From Synechococcus sp. AG-679-D13 (GTDB lineage: Bacteria > Cyanobacteriota > Cyanobacteriia > PCC-6307 > Cyanobiaceae): a stretch of DNA of 57,170 nucleotides. Where the stretch lies: the NCBI GenBank assembly GCA_003210735.1, contig QCUM01000012.1:1-57170 (forward strand), given 5' to 3'. Of the stretch, positions 16,075 through 25,680 are shown piece by piece. The notes beneath the pieces are model-generated. The model saw only the letters and a list, made by a program, of their open reading frames with translations. It had not been told where the DNA came from and ran no database searches. The position numbers and the translations under genes are program-made. Numbering within the stretch: position 1 is the stretch's first letter; each line of letters starts with the position of its first letter.

Positions 16075-18408
16075 TCAGTTCTCTGGCTTGGCGAGAGGCA
16101 GAAGGCACTTGTCTGAATCGCATCCGGCAGGGCCGGCCTCGGTGAGCTCACCTTGGTCGTAGCGTTGGAGTGCTTCGAAGAAATCGCTGCTGACCCGACG
16201 CTTCACAACCGCTGATTGCAATTCCTCGTAAGTGGCAGCATCGATCGGTTCGAAGGGCAGTCGCGGGAACGTGGCATTTGCATCAAAGCGGGCGAGGAGA
16301 GCTGCTGAGATGTAGCCCTCACCATGTTCCATGGCCTGATGCAAGGCATCAGCCAGGGGTTCGATTTCATGCTCACGGAATTCGATCGTGGCTGAGGTGT
16401 TGTGGGCGGTGTAATGCCGCTGCACCTGCATGTAGAAGTCGAACTGAGCCATGGCACTGAAGCCATTGATGTCAACGACATCAGCACCGGGAAGGTTTGC
16501 CCAGCTCACTTCGGTGGGAATTTCAACCAGCCACTCGGTGCAGCGTGAATCAAAAGGATCATCCAGCAACCGGCCTTCGCTGTCTTTGTCGGATTGCGAC
16601 GGCACAATGGTGTACCCATAGTCCATACAGGCCATCGCTACAGGGTCATTCTTCCGGAAGGTGATTCGGCGGATGAAACGCTGGGCCTTGGGGGGATGCC
16701 AGCCAGGTGCGGCTCCTGTTAAGAGGCTCTTTGTTCCGGCAGGCTGAACGGTTGTGCAGCGGTTGGGGCGACGCAAGCCGTGGCGATCGCAGTAATCCCA
16801 GACCGTTTCGTTGACGATCTTCTTCCAACGACTCAGGTAGGTGGCTTCCTGTTGCTTGAACTGGCGACCTTCCTCTGTTTCCGGACGACCTGCTTCCCAC
16901 CAGCGCAGCCAGGCTGAGCCGAAGGCGTGCACGAAGAAATCGAACAGACCGGTGAAGCTCACACCGACAATCGGATCCCATTCGCGGCTCTGGCGATAAC
17001 GCTCCACTTCGAAGCGATGGTTGAGCAAGCATGCGACAGACAGCGCTCCAGCTCGGAAGGCGTCGTCCTGACCTTCCTCGTCGCTGGGATCGATCTGGTT
17101 CAGATGAACCTCTGCGAGGTTGCAGTGGAAATCCGCTCCGAGGATCTCGCCGCAGGGATTCAGCCCGTAGCGGCCGAGACGGTGTTCCAGCTCAGCGGTC
17201 CCGATCGGACCATGGTTCTCATTCAGCCAGCGCCCGGCTTCCTCCCGGCCCTGGTCGCAGTAGACCTCGATGAATTCGCTACGCAGTTCAGGCGTGCTGA
17301 GAAGATCGGCGTTGGACCGTGCGATCGCTTCGGGGGCGAACTGAATGGCACCTTCTCCTGAGTTGAACTGCTTGGTCACCGCTGCGTGGACCACCTCCTT
17401 GCTGGGACGTGTGTGATACACACGGGTGTGATTGGCCATCCTCAGGGCATCACGTTCAGGATCAATCCGCCAGTTCCCCTCATCATCCTGCTGCCAGAGA
17501 TTGTCTTTGGACGAGGCAGCGATGTGGTCATCGGCAGCAAACTGGCGCATGCCGGCACTGCGACGAATGTTTCCGGCCACGATGGTGACGGCCGCTTCAT
17601 CGATCAGAAGGCAGCATTCGACGGAGGTGAGTCGTCGACCCTGCGCTTTGTTTAAAAGACGAGCAACTCGGCCGTACAGATCTTTCAGCTTCACCGGATT
17701 GGCCATGCCACCAAAGCCCTTGAGGGTTTCGCCTACGGGGCGAACATCGCTGAGGTCAATCTCAACTTGGATCAGACCACCGTTGAATCGTTCATCGCTG
17801 CTCAGTTCAAGCATCAACTGATAGCTGTCAACCCAGCCGCGACGGGTGTCGCCCACCTTGATGCGGACTTGATTGCCATCAATGCTGTGGGTGCAATCGT
17901 CCTGACGATCGGCTGCGGGGGTGATCCCGATGTCACTGACCGTGCGCACCTCAATGGTGTTGAGCACGACCGGCAACCGGTCAATCAGATGCGGCTCAAT
18001 GATGGCGCCAGTGCCGCAGCCCATCATGGCCAGGTCCATCATCAGACCGAAGGCTTCCCAGTCCACCAGGTTGGTGGATGTGCAGTTGTAGGAGCCGGAA
18101 AAGTTTTCAGGCTGTTCGATCCAACGGGTGCCTCCAATCCACAACCAACGGCCTGAGGGCAAGGCTTTTTTCTCGGATTGCATCCGAGCCAACAGCTCCA
18201 CCTCGCTGTCGTTCAGTTGTCCTAGCTTTCTCAACCCTTCGAGGTTGCGGGAACCGACTTGGCTCCAACTTTCTCGACCCTCAGACGTTTTACGGCTGTA
18301 GGTCCGATAAAAAACGGGGTTGGCTGCAGGGGCCGTGGCCGGGAAATCTCCGAAGCTGGCAGCAGATGTGCCGGCCTGGGTCTCCACACGATTTGGTGTC
18401 AGGGTCAC
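16075..18408 (-). CDS. nrdJ: Adenosylcobalamin-dependent ribonucleoside-triphosphate reductase (class II, monomeric)
   Basis: 777 residues, matching the monomeric class II enzymes of the Lactobacillus leichmannii type. Diagnostic features are FYRTYSRK near the N-terminus, LPSGRWLWIGGT, MGCGTGAIIEPH, the catalytic NPCGEI motif in the middle (YGLNPCGEILG), and a late cysteine-containing C-terminus (GPAGCDSDKCLLP) that would act in re-reduction. It makes deoxynucleotides without oxygen or iron but requires B12. No cobalamin riboswitch was seen in the 113 bp between it and the divergent methyltransferase gene. Confidence 0.95.
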   Translation of the reverse strand: MTLTPNRVETQAGTSAASFGDFPATAPAANPVFYRTYSRKTSEGRESWSQVGSRNLEGLRKLGQLNDSEVELLARMQSEKKALPSGRWLWIGGTRWIEQPENFSGSYNCTSTNLVDWEAFGLMMDLAMMGCGTGAIIEPHLIDRLPVVLNTIEVRTVSDIGITPAADRQDDCTHSIDGNQVRIKVGDTRRGWVDSYQLMLELSSDERFNGGLIQVEIDLSDVRPVGETLKGFGGMANPVKLKDLYGRVARLLNKAQGRRLTSVECCLLIDEAAVTIVAGNIRRSAGMRQFAADDHIAASSKDNLWQQDDEGNWRIDPERDALRMANHTRVYHTRPSKEVVHAAVTKQFNSGEGAIQFAPEAIARSNADLLSTPELRSEFIEVYCDQGREEAGRWLNENHGPIGTAELEHRLGRYGLNPCGEILGADFHCNLAEVHLNQIDPSDEEGQDDAFRAGALSVACLLNHRFEVERYRQSREWDPIVGVSFTGLFDFFVHAFGSAWLRWWEAGRPETEEGRQFKQQEATYLSRWKKIVNETVWDYCDRHGLRRPNRCTTVQPAGTKSLLTGAAPGWHPPKAQRFIRRITFRKNDPVAMACMDYGYTIVPSQSDKDSEGRLLDDPFDSRCTEWLVEIPTEVSWANLPGADVVDINGFSAMAQFDFYMQVQRHYTAHNTSATIEFREHEIEPLADALHQAMEHGEGYISAALLARFDANATFPRLPFEPIDAATYEELQSAVVKRRVSSDFFEALQRYDQGELTEAGPAGCDSDKCLLPLAKPEN

Positions 18409-18521
18409 GTGCGGGCGGATGGACAGAGTGTTCCGACCCTAACGCCACCAATGGGGTGAGCAATGCATCTTTACCACCATCTGCAGTGTCCAATTCAGAT
18501 TTTCTTTGAGATCGGCAACAA

Positions 18522-19199
18522 ATGATCCAGCGTGTCCCCGAACCTGAACTTATGGATGACGTCGATCAGGTTGCCGCCTACGGAGCTGCGGATTTCAACG
18601 CCGGTGACGATCACACTTTGTCCTTGATCCTTTCCCTGGTGAGGGAGACAGCTTCAGGTGCTCCACCACGGCGCGTGATTGATCTGGGATGCGGCCCCGG
18701 GAACATCACCTTGCGACTCTGCGATGCGTTTCCGGAATCGGAGGTGATCGGCGTGGACGGAGCCGCCGCCATGCTGCACCTGGCTAGGACCCGTGCAGCC
18801 ACGATGGATCACCCTCCTCGGTTCATGCAGTGCTCTCTTCAGCATTTGGTCGAGAGCGATCTGGTGAATACGGCGGATCTAATCGTGAGCAACAGCCTCC
18901 TGCATCATCTGCACCAACCTGATCTGCTCTGGTCGCTCACCAGCAGCCTGGCTGTTCACGGCTGCCGCGTCCTGCATCGCGATCTGCGCCGTCCGTTCAG
19001 TCTGTCTGAACTCGATCGTTTGCAACGCACCTATCTTCCAGAGGCTCCTGCTGTGCTGATTCAGGATTTTCGAGCGTCGTTGGCAGCTGCCTTTGAGCCA
19101 GATGAGGTGACGTCTCAGCTGAAAAGGGCGGGATTGAATGGCTTGCATGTTGAAGCGGAGGACGATCGCTATCTGGTGGTGTCAGGCTTGGTGGATTGA
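18522..19199 (+). CDS. Class I SAM-dependent methyltransferase
   Basis: The 225-residue protein has the Rossmann methyltransferase motif I VIDLGCGPGNITLRL, acidic motif II (VIGVDGAAAML), and motif IV region DLIVSNSLLHHL. The C-terminal half (RRPFSLSELDRLQRTYLPEAP) resembles methyltransferases acting on small molecules, but the substrate cannot be assigned. It diverges from nrdJ and ends 9 bp before prfC, so it is probably co-transcribed with the release-factor gene. Confidence 0.85.
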   Translation: MIQRVPEPELMDDVDQVAAYGAADFNAGDDHTLSLILSLVRETASGAPPRRVIDLGCGPGNITLRLCDAFPESEVIGVDGAAAMLHLARTRAATMDHPPRFMQCSLQHLVESDLVNTADLIVSNSLLHHLHQPDLLWSLTSSLAVHGCRVLHRDLRRPFSLSELDRLQRTYLPEAPAVLIQDFRASLAAAFEPDEVTSQLKRAGLNGLHVEAEDDRYLVVSGLVD

Positions 19200-19208
19200 A
19201 ATCACAAG

Positions 19209-20855
19209 ATGACGGGCAGCACGGCAGCGCAGCAGAGGGATCTCAGTGAGGTGGTCGCAGCGGCAGTCGATCGCCGTCGCAATTTCGCGATTATTTCCCA
19301 CCCCGACGCAGGCAAGACAACACTCACCGAAAAGCTCCTTCTTTATGGGGGTGCGATTCAGCAGGCCGGCGCCGTGAAAGCGCGGGGGGAACAGCGCAAG
19401 GTCACTTCCGACTGGATGGAGCTTGAAAAGCAGCGGGGCATCTCGATCACCTCCACGGTTCTGCAGTTCGATTACGACACCACAACAATCAACCTGCTGG
19501 ATACGCCGGGGCACCAGGACTTTTCCGAGGACACCTATCGAACCCTGGCTGCGGCTGATAACGCCGTGATGCTTGAGGACGCTGCCAAGGGCCTTGAGCC
19601 TCAGACCCGCAAGCTGTTTGAGGTCTGCCGGATGCGCAAGATCCCGATCTTCACCTTCATCAACAAGATGGATCGACCGGGCCGTGAACCGTTAAGCCTC
19701 CTGGATGAGATTGAATCCGAGCTGGGGCTGACCCCATGGGCTGTGAACTGGCCCATTGGAAGTGGAGAGGAGTTCCGCGGCGTGATTGATCGACGAACGC
19801 GAGAGGTTGTGTTGTTCAGCCGCGCTGAGCGTGGCAAGCAGGCCAGCGAGCAGCGACTTTCTCTCGATGACCCTGCACTGCGTGACTCCGTGGAGGAGGA
19901 CTTGCTGGATCTGGCCATTGAAGAGCTGGAGCTGCTGGAAGGAGCTGGCGCTGAACTCGATTTAGAGATGGTTCACGCCGGAGAACTGACCCCGGTGTTC
20001 TTTGGTTCCGCGATGACCAATTTCGGCGTGCGGCCCTTCCTCGATGCCTTTTTGGAGCTGGCGCAACGGCCGATTGCCCGCTCCAGCAGCGATGGGCTTG
20101 TGGATCCACTGCGAGAGGGATTCAGTGGTTTTGTGTTCAAACTGCAGGCAAACATGGACCCGCGCCATCGCGACCGGGTGGCTTTTGTGCGTGTATGCAG
20201 CGGACGATTTGAAAAGGACATGACGGTGAAACATGCCCGCACTGGCAAGGCCATTCGTTTGTCTCGTCCTCAAAAATTGTTTGGTCAGGAACGGGCCGTT
20301 GTTGAAGATGCCTTCCCGGGGGACGTTATTGGCCTGAACAATCCAGGGATGTTCGCCATTGGCGACACGCTTTATGTGGGACCGAAGGTGGAATATGAAG
20401 GGATTCCCTGTTTCAGCCCGGAAATCTTCAGCTGGCTTCGAAATCCAAATCCCTCAGCATTTAAAAACTTTCGCAAGGGAGTCAATGAATTGAGAGAAGA
20501 AGGCGCCGTGCAGATTCTGTACGACACGGATGAGAGCAAGCGAGATCCAATCCTCGCTGCAGTGGGACAGTTGCAGTTGGAAGTGGTCCAGCACAGACTC
20601 GAAAACGAATATGGCGTTGAAACACGGCTTGAGCCGCTTGGATTTCAAGTTGCGCGATGGGTTGCAGGCGGCTGGATACAGCTGGAGCAATTGGGTCGTA
20701 TCTTCAACTGCAAAACAGTGCGTGATGCCTGGAATCGTCCTGTGCTCTTGTTCAAGAACGAGTGGAACCTCAATCAACTCCACGAAGACCACCCTGAGCT
20801 TGAACTCAGCACTGTGGCACCCGTTGTGAGTGGGGTCGAGCCCATCAGTCTCTGA
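19209..20855 (+). CDS. prfC: Peptide chain release factor 3
   Basis: 548 residues. The GTPase domain has G1 [14 protein letters not shown]2 RGISITS, G3 DTPGHQDF and G4 NKMDRPGR. The RF3-specific middle ([43 protein letters not shown]) and C-terminal domain ([20 protein letters not shown]) follow. RF3 removes RF1/RF2 from the ribosome after termination. It starts at the ATG 9 bp after the methyltransferase stop. Confidence 0.95.
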   Translation: MTGSTAAQQRDLSEVVAAAVDRRRNFAIISHPDAGKTTLTEKLLLYGGAIQQAGAVKARGEQRKVTSDWMELEKQRGISITSTVLQFDYDTTTINLLDTPGHQDFSEDTYRTLAAADNAVMLEDAAKGLEPQTRKLFEVCRMRKIPIFTFINKMDRPGREPLSLLDEIESELGLTPWAVNWPIGSGEEFRGVIDRRTREVVLFSRAERGKQASEQRLSLDDPALRDSVEEDLLDLAIEELELLEGAGAELDLEMVHAGELTPVFFGSAMTNFGVRPFLDAFLELAQRPIARSSSDGLVDPLREGFSGFVFKLQANMDPRHRDRVAFVRVCSGRFEKDMTVKHARTGKAIRLSRPQKLFGQERAVVEDAFPGDVIGLNNPGMFAIGDTLYVGPKVEYEGIPCFSPEIFSWLRNPNPSAFKNFRKGVNELREEGAVQILYDTDESKRDPILAAVGQLQLEVVQHRLENEYGVETRLEPLGFQVARWVAGGWIQLEQLGRIFNCKTVRDAWNRPVLLFKNEWNLNQLHEDHPELELSTVAPVVSGVEPISL

Positions 20856-21184
20856 ATTGATTCAAGCGTCATCAATCGATTTCTTGATCTTAAGCAGAAA
20901 CTGCTTTTCTGGTGCTGTCAGAAAATTGTGTTCAAAAGGGATTGACAAAGCTTGTTGTTTTTAATGTATTTCTAGGCTTCGGCATGTCACTCGACGAGAT
21001 CGTGGTGATTTGGCGAATATCAGAAGCACAGTTGGCGTAACTTTAAGTCAATAGCGTCAATTCATGAACAATTCTTGAATTCATAGGACACTCATTTCTG
21101 GGTAATTATGCGTATAACTTTGCTGAATATTGGTCAAGTGGAATTGATTCGAAGCGCCCTGGCGAGTGCACTTGTCTGTTCAGC
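20856..21184. other. Intergenic region after prfC
   Basis: No gene seen. It holds the weak hairpin listed separately and, near 21061-21084, a cluster of short overlapping palindromes (TTCATGAA; TTCTTGAATTCA) of unknown meaning. Confidence 0.35.
20892..20910 (+). terminator. Possible weak terminator of prfC
   Basis: AAGCAG (20892-20897), loop AAA and CTGCTT (20901-20906), followed by TTCT. The stem is only 6 bp and the T-run is short, so this is a tentative call. Confidence 0.35.
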
Positions 21185-21529
21185 GTGATTCGTTTGGTTG
21201 CCTTAATTCGGTGGTTGTCGATTGTTTTAAAGCTCAAACAAACCGCCAGCGGCCACGGCCTGCGCTTGATTTCGACAGAATTACCTGAAAGTTTGTTGCA
21301 TTTGGTGGACAACACCTGCTGGTTGATGCGTAGCAGTGCCGATGGCGGTACCGAATACGTGTGCTTTCGGGGCAGCGATGAACCGGTTGAAATGTTGGAG
21401 GGCTTCCACCTGCCGCCGCAGATGCCATTGATCAAGCGACGGCGTTGGATGAACCGCTCCGAAGCCCTCAGCTGCCGCCATCGATTGGAGTTTTCAGAGG
21501 GTTTCCGTCATGGCAGGGCCCTCTTTTGA
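21185..21529 (+). CDS. Hypothetical protein, 114 aa
   Basis: Not recognised. The central part (LISTELPESLLHLVDNTCWLM; GTEYVCFRGSDEPVEMLEGF; LPPQMPLIKRRRWMNRSEAL) is clearly protein-like and resembles small conserved picocyanobacterial proteins. The first ~18 residues are hydrophobic with one Arg and could be an N-terminal anchor or an overlong start. It precedes the CPP1-like gene by 42 bp on the same strand. Confidence 0.6.
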   Translation: MIRLVALIRWLSIVLKLKQTASGHGLRLISTELPESLLHLVDNTCWLMRSSADGGTEYVCFRGSDEPVEMLEGFHLPPQMPLIKRRRWMNRSEALSCRHRLEFSEGFRHGRALF

Positions 21530-21571
21530 AAAACTCTCGATACGCTCATTGCATGTTGGAGAAGCCAAACC

Positions 21572-22255
21572 ATGGCTGCCGTGGGTGAATCCGGTTCAGC
21601 ACCGCAATCAGATGATCCCTTCGCTCGACTCGGGCTTTCGCGGGGAGCCAGCTTCGAACAGGTGCAGTCGGCACGGGAACGTTGCCTGAAGGAAACCGGT
21701 GATGACCCTCAGGCCAAGGCTCGCGTCGAGGCGGCCTATGACGCTGTGCTGATGTCTCGCTTGCGTGAACGGCAGCAGGGTCAGGTGAGTGCTGCTGCCG
21801 CCTCTGCCTCAGAAAGGGAGGAATCAGGAGTTGCACCCGGTCCTTCACCAGTTGTCGGGGTTTTGCAGCGGCTGAGGCCACGCCTGCCTCAGTCAGCCCC
21901 CTCCCTCAATGGGTTGGCTCCGACTTGGGACCTAGTTGAAGGTCAGGGTCTTGTGGTCAGGCTTGTCCTTGGAGTCCTCGCTCTGGTTCTTCTGCTTGTG
22001 TCTCCCGGTTCCGGAGAGCTGGTGCTTGCGCTTGGCCTCATCGGCACGTTCCTGAGTCAGGTGCGTCGGGGACGTCGTCCTCTTCCCTCACTTGGCTGGA
22101 GCATCGTTGGCGTCGGCGCTGGGTTGCTGATTGGAGCAATTCTCGTCACGGCCCTCTCTTCGACGGCTGTTGCACAACTGAACCTGAGTTCCGATCAGAT
22201 TCAAGCTCTGCCTGCCGTTCTTCTCCTGTTGACCCTTTCGCTGCTGCTTGCCTAA
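21572..22255 (+). CDS. CPP1-like family protein (J-like domain plus membrane segments)
   Basis: The 227 residues contain an N-terminal J-like domain lacking the HPD motif ([36 protein letters not shown]), a Ser/Ala/Pro-rich linker, and three to four hydrophobic helices from about residue 125 ([54 protein letters not shown]). This is the architecture of the plant CPP1 (chaperone-like protein of POR1) family, which stabilises protochlorophyllide oxidoreductase at thylakoids. It is convergent with hslO, with a 4-bp overlap of the coding ends. Confidence 0.85.
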   Translation: MAAVGESGSAPQSDDPFARLGLSRGASFEQVQSARERCLKETGDDPQAKARVEAAYDAVLMSRLRERQQGQVSAAAASASEREESGVAPGPSPVVGVLQRLRPRLPQSAPSLNGLAPTWDLVEGQGLVVRLVLGVLALVLLLVSPGSGELVLALGLIGTFLSQVRRGRRPLPSLGWSIVGVGAGLLIGAILVTALSSTAVAQLNLSSDQIQALPAVLLLLTLSLLLA

Positions 22256-23169
22256 GCAGCTGAAGCCATGGAGTGAATCAATCCCTGAAGTTCCACTTCG
22301 TCAACCTTGTACTGCGTGTTGCAGAAGTGGCAGGTGAGTTCAGCTCCACCATCCTTCCGGAGCATGTCTTCTAGTTCCTCCTGGCCCAACAGCATCAGGG
22401 CAGCAACGCTCCTCCTCCGACTGCAGCGACATTGAAATTGAATCGTTTGCGTTGCTTCAGCATCTTCAAGCGGACGCGGATCCAGATCTGGAAACACGTC
22501 CTTGAGCAATTCGGTGAGGTTGTCTCCGTGTCGCGCCAGCCGACCACTGAAGTCTTCGATTTCCCGGCACCGATGGTCGAGCAGTTCCACCAAAGCCGGC
22601 TCTTCCGCGGCTTTCGGCAGGATCTGCACCAGCAGTCCTCCGCTGCAGTGCAGGCCACTGCTGCTGATTTTTTCTCCAAGAAAAACCGCTGAAGGGGTTT
22701 GTTCGGAGTGCAGGAGATAAGAGGCCACGTCCTCCGCAATTCCACCGCTCACAAGTTCAACGGTGCTGTTGAAGGGTTCGCCCTTTCCGTCGTCCCGCAT
22801 CACGTGCAGGTAGCCGGTTCCGGCGGCCTCTTTGAAATTGAACCCGTAGTGTCCCTCAGCATCAAGGATTGGATCCAGCTCGAGGGCGTTCTCTCCCACA
22901 TAGCCACGAACGGTTCCGTCCCGTCCTGCATCAACCATCAATCCACGCAGTGGACCGTCGGAACCGAGCCGAAGATTGACCCGGCCATGCTTCACCTTCA
23001 TCGAACTGGCCAACATCAGGCCAGCTCCCATCGCGCGGCCCAGCATCACGGTGGTCAGATAGGACAGACCATGGCGCTGACTGGCTTCAACAACGGTTTC
23101 GGTCGTTGAAACAGCCACCAGGCGAATACCGCCTCCAGCGGCCGTCGCTCTCACCAGGCGGTCGGCCAT
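22252..23169 (-). CDS. hslO: Hsp33 redox-regulated chaperone
   Basis: 305 residues, normal size. N-terminal domain [20 protein letters not shown] and the substrate-binding core ([24 protein letters not shown]) are typical. The C-terminal redox switch has CRC and CHFC ([23 protein letters not shown]), the four zinc-binding cysteines whose oxidation activates holdase function under oxidative stress. It is probably transcribed with the upstream ABC ATPase, whose stop lies 11 bp before this start. Confidence 0.95.
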   Translation of the reverse strand: MADRLVRATAAGGGIRLVAVSTTETVVEASQRHGLSYLTTVMLGRAMGAGLMLASSMKVKHGRVNLRLGSDGPLRGLMVDAGRDGTVRGYVGENALELDPILDAEGHYGFNFKEAAGTGYLHVMRDDGKGEPFNSTVELVSGGIAEDVASYLLHSEQTPSAVFLGEKISSSGLHCSGGLLVQILPKAAEEPALVELLDHRCREIEDFSGRLARHGDNLTELLKDVFPDLDPRPLEDAEATQTIQFQCRCSRRRSVAALMLLGQEELEDMLRKDGGAELTCHFCNTQYKVDEVELQGLIHSMASAA

Positions 23170-23179
23170 TGGGTGTTAC

Positions 23180-23824
23180 TCACAATGGAGGCAATTTAGA
23201 CGCCGGCTCGAGGCCACCGTTCCTGAGCTGGTAGCGGTTGCAGCTCCAGCCCTCAAACAACTGCGGCTCATGGGTCACCACGATCACAACCCGCTGCTTT
23301 GAGAGTTCCGCCAGCAACGTCAACACATCGGACCGTACCGACCAGTCGAGCCCAGCCGTTGGTTCATCCAGCAGCAGAACCTCTGCGCCACGCAGAAGCT
23401 GAACCGCCAGAGCGAGGCGACGTTGTTGTCCTCCGCTCAAGCGTTCGGGTGGCATCTGGAGGCTGACCGTCTCCAGGCCGACCTGGGCAAGAACGTTCTG
23501 CAGCTTGTCGGTGCTCACCCGCCGATGGCCCAGTCGCAGTTCCTGGCCCACCGTGAGGCCTAAAAAATGCCGTTCGGGGAATTGAAAAACCAGTCCGCAT
23601 AACCAACGTCGCTGACGACGGTTGAGTGTGCGTTCGTTCCAGAGAACCTGGCCGGATTGTTCAGCGCTCAAACCGCTGATCACATCCATCAGGCTTGTTT
23701 TGCCACTGCCACTGGCACCGGCAATCAAAACCGGCGTGCCCACTTCCGCCTCCAGGGAGACATTGCGGAGGATGGCTGTCTCCGCTGTAGCAGGGCAGTA
23801 GTGGAGCGATCTGAGCTTCAACAT
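23180..23824 (-). CDS. ABC transporter ATP-binding protein (energy-coupling-like)
   Basis: 214 residues, one complete nucleotide-binding domain: Walker A GASGSGKTSL, Q-loop VFQFPERHFLG, signature LSGGQQRRLALA, Walker B VLLLDEPTAGLD and switch His in VVTHEP. The Q-loop context FQFPE(R/x)H is characteristic of ECF/CbiO-type ATPases that drive vitamin or cobalt/nickel uptake. No permease or substrate protein is adjacent, so its partner must be encoded elsewhere. hslO lies directly downstream. Confidence 0.9.
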   Translation of the reverse strand: MLKLRSLHYCPATAETAILRNVSLEAEVGTPVLIAGASGSGKTSLMDVISGLSAEQSGQVLWNERTLNRRQRRWLCGLVFQFPERHFLGLTVGQELRLGHRRVSTDKLQNVLAQVGLETVSLQMPPERLSGGQQRRLALAVQLLRGAEVLLLDEPTAGLDWSVRSDVLTLLAELSKQRVVIVVTHEPQLFEGWSCNRYQLRNGGLEPASKLPPL

Positions 23825-23868
23825 GGGCCACAGCTTGACCGATGATGCGAAATCACCGGTGCTTCCCC

Positions 23869-24318
23869 ATGGACGTCCGTTTCCGCGAAGTGGATCCGTT
23901 CAGTTGCTGGATCTGGCTTCGCTTTGCGTCTCCACCAAGTCAGGGAGAGTGCAATTACGTCGATGGCATCTTCGACAGCTGGTATGTGATCGGTCGGCTG
24001 GGTGGGTTCAATGCCGAGAACCTTCAGGCGCACGACGCCGGCGCCGATTTGAGCTGGATGAGCTACGACAACGAGGAGGCACAGGGCGTTATGCCTGCTC
24101 TGATGCACAACATGGGTGAGCTGGAATACCAGGGTGAATGGGGCCGTTGCTGGGTTGATATGGGCACGAGTGACGGCGTCGGTATCGATGTTCTGATCAA
24201 TGCCCTGCGTCAACTGGATACCGATGTGGTGCAGATCGAAGAAGTGGTGATTGGCGGCGTCAACGACGATTGGGCCGTCGAAGAACATCCGGACAGCCTG
24301 TTTCCCTCTGGTGGGTGA
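23869..24318 (+). CDS. DUF3531 family protein
   Basis: About 149 residues from ATG 23869 (MDVRFREVDPFSCWIWL), which aligns with the DUF3531 N-terminus; an in-frame ATG at 23842 would add nine residues. The conserved core FDSWYVIGRLGGFNAENLQ, DLSWMSYDNEEA and GTSDGVGIDVLINAL is present. DUF3531 is restricted to cyanobacteria and plastids and its role is unknown. Its last 8 bases overlap the start of rsmE, so the two are translated from one transcript. Confidence 0.9.
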   Translation: MDVRFREVDPFSCWIWLRFASPPSQGECNYVDGIFDSWYVIGRLGGFNAENLQAHDAGADLSWMSYDNEEAQGVMPALMHNMGELEYQGEWGRCWVDMGTSDGVGIDVLINALRQLDTDVVQIEEVVIGGVNDDWAVEEHPDSLFPSGG

Positions 24319-25057
24319 GCTTCGTCGGCTGTTGATTGAGCCGGGCCGATTGGCCCAGGTGCGCAACGGGGATGGGTTGCTCCCTCTGACGGCGGATGAG
24401 TCGCATTACATCAAACGCGTCCTGCGGCGCAGGACCGGGGACCGTCTGTCGATCACCGATGGATGCGGGTTGTTGTGGGAAGCGTTGGTGGTCGACGGCG
24501 AAGGCCTGCAACTCAGCGATTCACCCTGTGAACAGGAGCCTGAGCCTGTGAGGCGCCTGGGGCTTGCACTTGCCCTCACCCGACGAGGGTTTGACGACGC
24601 GCTACGAATGGCCTGTGAGCTGGGGATTGATGCCATACAGCCGCTGAGCTGCAGACGATGCACTCCCCAGGCGGAGCATCGGCCTGAGCGGTGGCAAACA
24701 ATCCTGAAGGAGTCGGTGGAGCAGTGTGAACGTCTCTGGATGCCGACGCTCCATCCACTTCAGTCGATCGATCAATGGTCTTTGCCCTCGGTACCGAGGG
24801 CAGTCGGTGTCACCCGTTCGGAAGGGCTGCCAAGCCTGTCTGAATGGTTGTCGACGCAGACAGGCCCGTGGGTGTGGATGGTGGTGGGGCCTGAAGGCGG
24901 CTGGGACGAAGCCGAACTTGAACAGTTCAACACTCACTCCTGGCAGCCTGTGCAGATGGGCAGCACCATTCTGCGAAGTTCAACGGCAGCTGTTCGATCT
25001 GCAGTCGAGCTGGTGCATTGGCGGGAGCGTCTCTCCGACTGTTCAGAGAACAACTAA
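24311..25057 (+). CDS. rsmE: 16S rRNA (uracil1498-N3)-methyltransferase RsmE
   Basis: 248 residues from GTG 24311 (MGELRRLLIEPGRL), chosen because residues upstream do not match the family and this start overlaps the DUF3531 stop. A PUA-like N-terminus (HYIKRVLRRRTGDRLSITDG) precedes the SPOUT knot: MACELGIDAIQPL, VGPEGGWDEAELE and MGSTILRSSTAAVRSA. It methylates U1498 in the 30S decoding centre. It converges on sodC, whose stop is immediately adjacent. Confidence 0.95.
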   Translation: MGELRRLLIEPGRLAQVRNGDGLLPLTADESHYIKRVLRRRTGDRLSITDGCGLLWEALVVDGEGLQLSDSPCEQEPEPVRRLGLALALTRRGFDDALRMACELGIDAIQPLSCRRCTPQAEHRPERWQTILKESVEQCERLWMPTLHPLQSIDQWSLPSVPRAVGVTRSEGLPSLSEWLSTQTGPWVWMVVGPEGGWDEAELEQFNTHSWQPVQMGSTILRSSTAAVRSAVELVHWRERLSDCSENN

Positions 25058-25585
25058 TTAACCGACAACACCACAGGCAGCCCGAGCACCTCCGCCGCCG
25101 AGGGGAGGGGTGTCGGTGTAGGTGTCACCTCCGGCATGCAGAACCAGAGCCCTGCCTTTGAGATCGTCAACAACCAAACGTGGTGCAACAACATCTGTGG
25201 ATGTGCTGCCATCAGCCTCAACCACCAAACGGCTCAGGTCCCCACGGTGACCTTTACCAAACGGGCCCGCATGGGTTCCTGTCTTATCCGGATCCCAGTG
25301 ACCACCGGCCTTGAGTCCGGCGACCCGGACTCCTTCTGCGTTGACGGAGGGTTCGCAACTGCCGTTGCTGTGGAGATGGAAGCCGTACTCCCCACTGGAG
25401 AGCCCCTTCAGATTCGGGCGGATCACCAGGCCTTGGTCACTGTCGGATGCCGACACCATTCCGATCGGTTCTCCAATGCCATCAGCACTAATGCTGCGCA
25501 GCACAACGTCCACTGAGCTGGCCCATGCCGGTGAAGCACAAAGCAGAGCAAAAGACAGCAAGGCAGCAACGGCAACCCGTCTCAC
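25058..25585 (-). CDS. sodC: Exported Cu/Zn superoxide dismutase
   Basis: Starting at GTG 25585 the product is 175 residues with a signal peptide (MRRVAVAALLSFALLC, then ASPAWA). Copper and zinc ligands are in place: HLHSNGSCEP, GGHWDPDKTGTHAGPFGKGHRGD, and LVLHAGGDTYTD, with the active-site Arg region GGGARAACGVVG at the C-terminus and the disulfide Cys pair. It destroys superoxide in the periplasm or lumen. The frame is open upstream to 25750, but that part has no signal character and would overlap the band-7 gene. It is probably co-transcribed with that gene, which lies upstream on the same strand. Confidence 0.92.
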   Translation of the reverse strand: MRRVAVAALLSFALLCASPAWASSVDVVLRSISADGIGEPIGMVSASDSDQGLVIRPNLKGLSSGEYGFHLHSNGSCEPSVNAEGVRVAGLKAGGHWDPDKTGTHAGPFGKGHRGDLSRLVVEADGSTSTDVVAPRLVVDDLKGRALVLHAGGDTYTDTPPLGGGGARAACGVVG

Positions 25586-25680
25586 ATCGTCGGAAGCGAA
25601 CCGGATCAGTCTGACGTTCCCCTCACTGGATCTGCGAACGACAGACGAGTGAGAGGGCGGCACTGCTAATCGGCCAACGA

